Positions 1-5,457 of a stretch of DNA of 5,613 nucleotides are shown here, one piece after another. A program made the position numbers and the translations under genes. Position 1 is the stretch's first letter, and each line of letters starts with the position of its first letter. The notes under the pieces were generated by a model. That model was not told the DNA's origin. It did no database searches and worked only from the letters and a program-made list of their open reading frames with translations. Source of the DNA: JACJVV01 sp047603135 (GTDB taxonomy: Archaea > Nanobdellota > Nanobdellia > Woesearchaeales > JACJVV01); assembly GCA_047603135.1 (NCBI GenBank), contig JBLKOW010000068.1, positions 1 through 5,613 on the forward strand. Reading direction: 5' to 3'.

Positions 1-423
1 TTAGAGGACATTCAAGATCTTCTTGAGATGTCTAACCCAAAAGATATTCAAGCAATTCTGCAAGAATTTATTGCAGATAGCAAAGGAAAAGATATTAGAG
101 TTCTTGTTATTGGTGGAAGAGCTATTGGTGCTATAATGCGAACAGCACAAGGAGACTCATTTAAGGCAAATATTGCAGGAGGCGCAACAGCAACTGCTGT
201 CCCCCTGAACCCTGCTATTGAATGGCTTGCAGTTGAATCAACAAGAATACTAGGCCTAGAAATCGCTGGAGTCGATATTCTTATTGACGGAAGTACATAC
301 AAAGTATGCGAAGTAAATTCAATGCCAGGGTTTGAAGGATTCGAAAAAGCAACAAACCTAAACATAGCAAGCGAAATATTCAAATATATCCACATCAGAT
401 TAGGTAAAAACAGTAACGAATAA
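1..423 (+). CDS. RimK-like ATP-grasp ligase, C-terminal part (5' end cut by window edge)
   Basis: The reading frame is open from base 1, so the gene begins outside the window; the ATG at 28 is internal. The 140 visible residues match the C-terminal half of the RimK-type ATP-grasp fold. Seen: QEFI (21-24), then a G-K-D-I-R motif (29-33), R47, N57 followed by a Gly/Ala loop, AGVDIL with D92, and CEVNSMPGFEGFE with E104 and N106. In RimK enzymes the Asp and the E-x-N pair bind the catalytic metals, so this half looks catalytically intact. The family joins an amino acid, often glutamate, to a carboxylate through an acyl phosphate (ribosomal S6, F420, tetrahydromethanopterin, or lysine/arginine carrier-protein pathways). 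Which substrate applies cannot be told, because the N-terminal half is missing. Where many relatives have an Arg in the N-x-A-R-G-G loop, this protein reads N-I-A-G-G-A. The stop is TAA, 93 bases before the next gene, which is also an ATP-grasp enzyme. Confidence 0.9.
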   Translation, partial: LEDIQDLLEMSNPKDIQAILQEFIADSKGKDIRVLVIGGRAIGAIMRTAQGDSFKANIAGGATATAVPLNPAIEWLAVESTRILGLEIAGVDILIDGSTYKVCEVNSMPGFEGFEKATNLNIASEIFKYIHIRLGKNSNE

Positions 424-451
424 TAGCATACATTAGAGCACTATCCAGAGA

Positions 452-460
452 TATATAAAA
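452..460 (+). promoter_or_regulatory. TATA box for the PurD-like gene
   Basis: TATATAAAA is preceded by a weakly BRE-like purine stretch (CAGAG, 446-450). With the usual archaeal spacing of about 25-26 bases from the box centre, transcription would start near 480-483. That leaves a leader of about 35 bases, which contains a Shine-Dalgarno sequence. The decamer atatataaaa recurs exactly at 2971-2980, upstream of the pilin-like gene. Assigned by pattern and position only. Confidence 0.6.
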
Positions 461-506
461 AATTAGTATAAAACAAAAAAAATACAAATACTGTTTCATA
501 AAAACT

Positions 507-512
507 GAGGGG
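507..512 (+). promoter_or_regulatory. Ribosome binding site of the PurD-like gene
   Basis: GAGGGG ends four bases before the ATG at 517. Its GAGG core can pair with the CCUCC at the 3' end of archaeal 16S rRNA. It supports the upstream ATG as the true start, which means the odd hydrophilic N-terminal extension of the protein is translated. Confidence 0.6.
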
Positions 513-516
513 AACA

Positions 517-1926
517 ATGGCAAACGCAACCACACACACTGTAGAAAATAACACAAATTTAGAAACCGAAAATAACCAAAAAGAACGTAAGGAATCTAAT
601 AACAAAACAAACGAATATAAAAAAATTCCAACAGCGAATCCAAAAAAGTTTCTCTTTATTTCACTTGATAATCTCTCAGGAGACCTTGCCTGGCAAATTC
701 AAAAAGAAGGTCATGAGGTTAAATATTATACGAAAAATAAAAGCGAAAGAGAAGTTGCAAGTGGTTTTATAACGCAAATTCCGGAGTTAAACAGCGAAAC
801 AATAAGCTGGGCAGACGTAATTATTTTTGATGACGTTCTAGGTCAAGGAGCCGAGGCAAAAAAACTTCGCGACAAAGGAAAGTTTGTTATTGGTGGAACA
901 CCCTACACTGATAAACTCGAGGATGATCGTGCGTTTGGACAAGAAGAACTAAAAAAAGCAGGTGTTGCAATTCTTCCTTACAAAGATTTTACCTCATTTG
1001 AAGAAGCAATAGAATATGTAAAAGCAAACCCAAACAAATATGTCATTAAGCCTAGTGGAGAAGCACAAAACATGAAGGGACTCCTCTTCATTGGCGAGGA
1101 AGACGATGGAAAAGATGTCATCCAAGTCCTTAATGATTATAACAAAGCATGGTCTAAAAAAATACCACAATTCCAGCTTCAAAAACGTGTTTCAGGAGTA
1201 GAAGTTGCAGTCGGCGCATTCTTTAACGGAAAAGAATTCATCTATCCAATCAACGTTAATTTTGAACACAAAAAATTATTTCCAGGAAATCTGGGACCTT
1301 CTACAGGGGAAATGGGAACACTCATGTTTTGGAGTGGACCAAACAGAATTTTTAATGCTACACTAAAAAAAATGGAAAGCAAACTTGCTGAAGAAGGATT
1401 TGTCGGATATGTCGACATTAACTGCATTGTAAACTCAAATGGTATTTATCCACTGGAGTGGACTCCACGGTTTGGATATCCCACTATAAGCATTCAGCAG
1501 GAAGGAATGATTACTCCAATTGGAGAATTCATGTACGAACTTGCACAAGGAAAAACACCTAAACTTAAAACAAAGCAAGGTTTTCAAATAGGTATTCGCA
1601 TCGTTGTCCCTCCATTTCCATTCAATGATAAAGAGACATTTGATGTTAAATCAAAAGACTCAATTGTTTACTTCAAAAAACAAATCGATGGCGTACACAT
1701 AGAAGATGTTAAATTAGTAAATGGGGAGTGGGTAGTAACTGGTTCTGCAGGAGTAATTCTCATTGTATGTGGAACAGGACAAAGTGTTAAGCAAGCACAA
1801 ACACAGGCGTACACTCGTATTAAAAGTATCACAATCCCTCACATGTATTATCGTAAAGATATTGGTGATCGATGGTTTGAAGATAGCGATAAACTTCATA
1901 CTTGGGGATATCTACGAGAGCAATAG
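517..1926 (+). CDS. PurD-like ATP-grasp protein (divergent phosphoribosylamine--glycine ligase family)
   Basis: The 469 residues follow the layout of GAR synthetase (PurD): an N-terminal Rossmann-like domain (about 44-125), an ATP-grasp domain (about 130-345) and a GARS C-terminal domain (about 355-455). ATP-grasp landmarks are VIKPSGE with K178, GVEVAVGAF with E229, LGPSTGEMGT (259-268), and YPLEWTPRFG with E314. The C-terminal domain ends in YYRKDIGDRW (444-453), matching the family's YR-DIG motif. PurD makes glycinamide ribonucleotide from phosphoribosylamine, glycine and ATP. Several hallmarks differ here: there is no GxGGREHA loop at the start, the RFGDPE signature reads RFGYPT, the metal-binding E-x-N reads E-W-T, and GGRVL reads SAGVIL. 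Fold membership is secure; GAR synthetase activity is doubtful. Residues 1-43 are a Thr/Asn/Lys/Glu-rich extension. The start is supported by GAGGGG at 507-512, and the next in-frame Met is residue 186. An automated annotation would probably call it purD. Confidence 0.85.
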   Translation: MANATTHTVENNTNLETENNQKERKESNNKTNEYKKIPTANPKKFLFISLDNLSGDLAWQIQKEGHEVKYYTKNKSEREVASGFITQIPELNSETISWADVIIFDDVLGQGAEAKKLRDKGKFVIGGTPYTDKLEDDRAFGQEELKKAGVAILPYKDFTSFEEAIEYVKANPNKYVIKPSGEAQNMKGLLFIGEEDDGKDVIQVLNDYNKAWSKKIPQFQLQKRVSGVEVAVGAFFNGKEFIYPINVNFEHKKLFPGNLGPSTGEMGTLMFWSGPNRIFNATLKKMESKLAEEGFVGYVDINCIVNSNGIYPLEWTPRFGYPTISIQQEGMITPIGEFMYELAQGKTPKLKTKQGFQIGIRIVVPPFPFNDKETFDVKSKDSIVYFKKQIDGVHIEDVKLVNGEWVVTGSAGVILIVCGTGQSVKQAQTQAYTRIKSITIPHMYYRKDIGDRWFEDSDKLHTWGYLREQ

Positions 1927-1968
1927 GCAAAAACAAATGCTAAGAACCTCGATAGAAAAAAATTCTTT

Positions 1969-1975
1969 AAGGAAA
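1969..1975 (+). promoter_or_regulatory. Ribosome binding site deciding the GNAT start
   Basis: AAGGAAA, with an AAGGA core, ends about 8 bases before the ATG at 1982. No comparable site precedes the in-frame ATG at 1937 or the one at 1763, so 1982 is preferred. Confidence 0.45.
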
Positions 1976-1981
1976 GCCACA

Positions 1982-2551
1982 ATGTCAAAAGCCACCATAG
2001 CAGAAAGCAGAGTAAACGAAATCACATGGATTCGTATTAATAAAAAAAATAAATTAAACTGGCTACCTTATTTAATACAAGCAGAGAAAATATATCCCCT
2101 AGCATTACAATCAAAAAAAGAAGACTTAATAGAGTTCTTTAAAGATGAAAACATTTCACTTATATGTTTAAATAACAAAACATATTGTGGAAATTGTATT
2201 GCATGCCCCCCTGAAAAGCACGACAAAAGAGAATATTTAACATTGCTCCAGAAATGTGAAAACAAAGAACTTGAAGAAGAGTTTACAAACAATAAAAAAC
2301 CTCGCATACTATATATATATAGCATCACCATCCTTCCTGAGTTTCAAGGCAAGGGCATTGGAAAAAAGATTTTAGAAAAGTGCATAGAACTTGCAAGAAA
2401 AGAAGGCTACACACATATCATTGGCCACTACCGAAAGAATACTGCATGGAACTTTGCCGTAAAGTGCGAAGCAAAAAGTCTAAAACACTATATAAATTGG
2501 GAAAAAAGCAAAGAAGAGTTCGTATTAGGCGTTATTACCATTAAAAACTAA
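1982..2551 (+). CDS. GNAT family N-acetyltransferase
   Basis: This 189-residue protein has the GNAT core. The central strand and acetyl-CoA loop are YIYSITILPEFQGKGIGKKI (111-130), with the Q-x-x-G-x-G pyrophosphate-binding motif at 122-127, followed by the usual amphipathic helix ILEKCIELARKEG. A later N-x-x-x-N-x-A segment (153-159) fits motif B. GNAT enzymes move an acetyl group from acetyl-CoA to an amine; the acceptor cannot be read from sequence. Strand beta-4 carries an unusual cysteine group, C69-x2-C72-x2-C75, followed by a charged insert (77-106) before motif A. The frame is open upstream to 1763, but that stretch overlaps the PurD-like gene, and 1982 has the better ribosome site (ATG 1937 is the alternative, adding 15 residues). 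It lies 55 bases after the PurD-like stop with no clear promoter between, so co-transcription is likely. Confidence 0.85.
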   Translation: MSKATIAESRVNEITWIRINKKNKLNWLPYLIQAEKIYPLALQSKKEDLIEFFKDENISLICLNNKTYCGNCIACPPEKHDKREYLTLLQKCENKELEEEFTNNKKPRILYIYSITILPEFQGKGIGKKILEKCIELARKEGYTHIIGHYRKNTAWNFAVKCEAKSLKHYINWEKSKEEFVLGVITIKN

Positions 2552-2581
2552 ACTTCTCGTAAATAAAAAGTCTACTTTTCG

Positions 2582-2594
2582 TTATATTTTTAAA
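2582..2594 (+). promoter_or_regulatory. TATA-like promoter of the coiled-coil gene
   Basis: The AT-only stretch TTATATTTTTAAA is centred about 28 bases before the ATG at 2616. Normal archaeal spacing puts the transcription start at or within a few bases of that ATG, so the mRNA is probably leaderless. No Shine-Dalgarno sequence is visible. The T-runs in the same spacer (2574-2591) may also serve as terminator for the GNAT transcript. Confidence 0.5.
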
Positions 2595-2615
2595 CAAGCT
2601 CACTACAGTACATGT

Positions 2616-2957
2616 ATGGAAGAAGATATACGTGAAGCAGTCTATGATGTTGTTAATGCAAAATGGCAAGATATCCATCAACACTTTGAACAATTCTCAC
2701 AGATGATTGACTCAACAGAAAACCGTTTACAACAACTTGAACAGCACTTACATGCACTAGAGCAAAAATTTGAAACGCTACACCAGCAAGTTGTAGAGAA
2801 AGCAGGCAATTATGAAAACCATATTGGACAAGTAAGCAAAAATGTTATAGCCATGTCAGAAGCATTCAAAAAAGCAATACCAGAATTCACCATGCGTGTT
2901 GCTGAATTAGATCGTGTTGTTCAAAAGATGAAAAAAACAACAATACAAAGTGAGTAA
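2616..2957 (+). CDS. Small coiled-coil protein of unknown function
   Basis: This 113-residue soluble protein has no signal peptide or membrane segment. Hydrophobic residues fall in an exact 3-4 heptad spacing from F24 to V59 (F24, F27, I31, T34, L38, L41, L45, L48, F52, L55, V59), which shows a parallel or antiparallel coiled coil of about five heptads. A second, shorter heptad run lies near the C-terminus (V95, L98, V102, M105). Between them, KNVIAMSEAFKKAIPEF (75-91) resembles a segment I recall from unnamed coiled-coil proteins of Woesearchaeota and Pacearchaeota; this is memory, not a search. Gln and His are frequent in the coil. The protein is probably oligomeric, possibly a scaffold or adaptor. 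It has its own promoter, and its stop lies 44 bases before the pilin-like gene. Function unknown. Confidence 0.8.
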   Translation: MEEDIREAVYDVVNAKWQDIHQHFEQFSQMIDSTENRLQQLEQHLHALEQKFETLHQQVVEKAGNYENHIGQVSKNVIAMSEAFKKAIPEFTMRVAELDRVVQKMKKTTIQSE

Positions 2958-2965
2958 AAAAATTA

Positions 2966-2980
2966 CGAAAATATATAAAA
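2966..2980 (+). promoter_or_regulatory. BRE plus TATA box of the surface-protein operon
   Basis: CGAAA (2966-2970), a good match to the archaeal TFB recognition element, directly precedes ATATATAAAA (2971-2980). The box centre is about 26 bases before the ATG at 3002, so transcription should start at or next to that ATG. No Shine-Dalgarno sequence lies between, which predicts a leaderless mRNA. This is the best-formed promoter in the window. Confidence 0.65.
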
Positions 2981-3001
2981 GAGTACCACTAAAATATACG
3001 C

Positions 3002-3781
3002 ATGGAACAAAAAAAAGGGCAAACCACGCTTTTCATAATTATTGCGGTAGCTATTCTCCTTGTATTTATGATACTCATTCTTATCCAGACTACAGAAAGA
3101 GAAACAGAAACAACTACACATACATTTACATCTTTTACAAATTATATGGGGCTTTGCGCAGGAATAGCAGCTGATGAAGTTCTCACCATTATGGCAGAAA
3201 GAGCATTACTGAGCTCTCTACGCGATCCAACATACAGTATAACTGATGAAACAGGAGAAACTCTTACATCAAACATAGTGCTTGAAACGTACGAAGTTTT
3301 AATTCCATTCAAAGATAATGTAACAACAACTATTCAAAAAGAACTAAGCACATTACTCAATAACTGCACTGAAGAGATACAACAATACGAAATTATCGCT
3401 AATCCAGACCCATCAATAAATGTTGACCTCACTGATACACAAACCATCATTGAAATTAACTGGCCCTTACAAGTCCGTCAAGGAAATACTGATTATACAC
3501 TTGAACCAATCAACCTCATGTATAATATCGCACTTGAGAAATATTGGTACATGATGGCAGAAATTGCAGTAAGTCATTTCATCCAAGGAAGAATGATTAA
3601 CCTTTTACCACTACTTGACAACGAATTTAACGTTAATATTTCATTTAATAACGAAGAAAATTTAATTGCATATGAAATATCACACCATACAAGCGAACTA
3701 AACAATGAAGAATATATAGTCCACTTCGGAATCGTCCCATTTACAGAAGAAAGCTATAGAGAGACTCAAAATGAAGAATAA
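3002..3781 (+). CDS. Pilin-like secreted or membrane-anchored protein with class III-type signal (DPANN-type family)
   Basis: The 259-residue product starts MEQKKGQTTLFIII: a short basic head, then Gly-Gln at 6-7, then a single hydrophobic helix (about 10-28). This matches archaeal class III (type IV pilin-like) signals, which prepilin peptidase cleaves before the Gln; the usual Glu at +5 is Leu here. The rest is predicted to be outside the cell. C52 (in NYMGLCAGIAADEVL) and C122 (in ELSTLLNNCTEE) match the two spaced cysteines that I recall in a large DPANN family with the same head and the pattern 'C-L-(helix)-...-L-(x)n-N-x-x-x-C', and may form a disulfide. A beta-rich middle (about 128-170) and a Tyr-containing helix (170-198) follow. 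The ATG at 3002 is chosen for the promoter spacing and the position of the signal. The gene overlaps the next by 11 bases, implying coupled translation. It may be a pseudopilin, a surface filament subunit or an anchored surface protein; its exact role is unknown. Confidence 0.75.
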   Translation: MEQKKGQTTLFIIIAVAILLVFMILILIQTTERETETTTHTFTSFTNYMGLCAGIAADEVLTIMAERALLSSLRDPTYSITDETGETLTSNIVLETYEVLIPFKDNVTTTIQKELSTLLNNCTEEIQQYEIIANPDPSINVDLTDTQTIIEINWPLQVRQGNTDYTLEPINLMYNIALEKYWYMMAEIAVSHFIQGRMINLLPLLDNEFNVNISFNNEENLIAYEISHHTSELNNEEYIVHFGIVPFTEESYRETQNEE

Positions 3782-5429
3782 CAATCCTTGTCAAACAAAG
3801 GAGTATTTTAAAAGAAAAAACCTAAGTATAATTACTGCACTTTTAATTATTAGTTTAATATATACAGCCTATGCTTCTGAAAATGATTCACCATTCTCAA
3901 TTGGGCAAGATGGACTTTACTCGCTAACAAATGATGGACAACAAACTTTTGAAGGAGAAATCTCTGTAAGTAATCCTTCATACATTGACCGATTACAAGG
4001 AGACGTTACTGTTGCAGGAAGCACCATTACAGTGAAAGAGGGTAGAATGATACTACACAACCCTCCAAGTGAGATTCAAGGTGACATTACAAGCGATGGT
4101 ACAACACTCACTATTGAAGGAACCTTACGAAAAAATAATTATGAAACAATTACTGGAAAAATAACTTGTACAATTGATTTAAGTGAATGTAATGTTGAAG
4201 AACCAGTCACTGCAAGTTTTGGGGAAACATCTTTTACGCTAGCACATGCAACAATTCGTGAAGACTCAATATCGCTTCAAAGTAATGGAGAATTAAGCAT
4301 AGGTTCATATGCCCTAATAGAGGGAGAAGGTACAGTCAAAATAACAGATCTGAACAATATTGAAGTTAATCCATCACATACTATGAATGTAAAACTTGGT
4401 AATCGCGAAGCAACACTCTCAACTCCTGCTAACATAAATGTAGAAGACAGAGAAATCACTCTTGGAGAAAGAGGTATTGCTGAAATCATTGGAGTAAAAC
4501 CAGATTCAAGTTTTATAGTCAGAAGTGAAATAGAAGGAAGTATAACGCTCGATGAAAGCAAAACAAACTTTAAAACAAATTCATTGATAAGCGGAGTACA
4601 TAAGGATGGAAGTCAAGAAATAGCCTTTGGAACAGAGCAAGGTGAAGCATTAATTATTAATGAAGAAGAAACAACACAATACATGACAACACCTAATTCT
4701 TTTATTATGAAAAATATTCCTGAGAAAACTTCAATACTATACCAGACATCAAAGGAAATTTTCGAAGAACAGACTGTTCAAGAAGGGAGTATGACAAAAA
4801 CCATTGGTAACGCACAAGATTTGGCTAAAATTAGTGAGGAATACCCTGAAGCATTTGTATGGATGCAAAGTCAAACAGAAAGTATGAGCAATACCATTGA
4901 AGAAGCACAATCTGCATTCATTGAACAAGCAAACAGAATTGAATTAATGCATAAAAATCCTTATGTTATAGCACATGAAGGCAGTATAGGTAATGCATTT
5001 CTAAATGTACCACAAATAGATGCTATAAGTGGAACAAATCTACAATTTATCGAGAGAATGATTCCAATATTAGAAAAAGAAGCACAAGATATAATATACC
5101 CTGAAGACCCTGATGAAACTATATCTTTAATTATGTACGATACAAGAAACAACCAAATGACAACAGCAGGGACAGCTTATGAAGAATCCTATATTGATAT
5201 TAAAAGACCTGAAGAAAGAAGCATCTTCCTTGAAAAAGCACATTACGCAAACAATCTTAGAAATACAAATCTTATAGAATATGGTATGTTCAGAGCAGAT
5301 TTAAATGTTCTCAACAGACATCATAATCTTGGTTTAAGTTTCACTTTTGACATTGATGGAGCTCATCAACGAAGGTATGATTTTTTAAAAATTAATAATG
5401 GACCATCAAGAATAAACCCACAAAACTAA
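3771..5429 (+). CDS. Large secreted beta-rich protein of unknown function
   Basis: The 552-residue product begins with a Sec-type signal: a basic stretch (KRKN, 14-17), a hydrophobic core (18-33), and an A-Y-A/S site predicting cleavage after residue 35. Residues about 40-300 are rich in beta-forming residues, with loosely repeated G-x-I/V-T/S units: EGEIS (61-65), QGDVT (76-80), QGDIT (103-107), TGKIT (128-132) and EGSIT (255-259). This suggests a beta-solenoid or stacked beta sheets. C133 and C140 lie close enough to form a small disulfide loop. Residues about 320-552 are mixed or mainly helical and acidic, ending in a segment rich in His, Asn and Arg (511-537, including RHH and HQRR). I recognise no catalytic motif. 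The start codon overlaps the end of the pilin-like gene (ATGAAGAATAA) with only a weak GAGAG upstream, so translation is probably coupled to it. The product likely acts at the cell surface with its neighbour. Confidence 0.75.
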   Translation: MKNNNPCQTKEYFKRKNLSIITALLIISLIYTAYASENDSPFSIGQDGLYSLTNDGQQTFEGEISVSNPSYIDRLQGDVTVAGSTITVKEGRMILHNPPSEIQGDITSDGTTLTIEGTLRKNNYETITGKITCTIDLSECNVEEPVTASFGETSFTLAHATIREDSISLQSNGELSIGSYALIEGEGTVKITDLNNIEVNPSHTMNVKLGNREATLSTPANINVEDREITLGERGIAEIIGVKPDSSFIVRSEIEGSITLDESKTNFKTNSLISGVHKDGSQEIAFGTEQGEALIINEEETTQYMTTPNSFIMKNIPEKTSILYQTSKEIFEEQTVQEGSMTKTIGNAQDLAKISEEYPEAFVWMQSQTESMSNTIEEAQSAFIEQANRIELMHKNPYVIAHEGSIGNAFLNVPQIDAISGTNLQFIERMIPILEKEAQDIIYPEDPDETISLIMYDTRNNQMTTAGTAYEESYIDIKRPEERSIFLEKAHYANNLRNTNLIEYGMFRADLNVLNRHHNLGLSFTFDIDGAHQRRYDFLKINNGPSRINPQN

Positions 5430-5431
5430 AT

Positions 5432-5456
5432 AAAAAATTTCTAAAAAATAAAAAAA
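5432..5456 (-). terminator. T-rich terminator of the minus-strand RGG gene
   Basis: Read on the minus strand just after the RGG gene's stop, the sequence holds runs of seven (5456-5450), six (5448-5443) and six (5437-5432) T residues, without a stable hairpin. This is the usual form of archaeal intrinsic termination. The plus strand has only one run of three T here, so the spacer serves the minus-strand gene best. Confidence 0.55.
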
Positions 5457-5457
5457 C

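Noticed and set aside
48..395. Minus-strand open frame of 115 codons under the RimK-like gene
   Set aside because: The plus-strand frame has clear RimK motifs in order; the minus-strand product matches nothing I know and is a shadow frame.
424..516. Possible small RNA or riboswitch in the longest intergenic spacer
   Set aside because: The spacer is nearly all A and T, with a TATA box and a ribosome site but no stable inverted repeat or conserved motif visible.
1763..1981. Longer N-terminus for the GNAT protein, starting at 1763 (or 1937)
   Set aside because: The 1763 start would overlap the conserved C-terminal domain of the PurD-like gene by 164 bases and adds non-GNAT sequence. AAGGA is well placed only for 1982; 1937 remains a weak alternative.
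2950..3174. 74-codon plus-strand frame starting with GTG, overlapping the coiled-coil stop
   Set aside because: It runs out of frame through the promoter and signal sequence of the pilin-like gene, and its Tyr/Asn/His-rich product is typical of a shadow frame.
3797..3803. AAAGGAG, a strong Shine-Dalgarno-like sequence inside the start of the secreted-protein gene
   Set aside because: No in-frame ATG, GTG or TTG follows at a usable distance, and starting later would remove the basic part of the signal peptide. Lys-Glu codons (AAG GAG) explain it.
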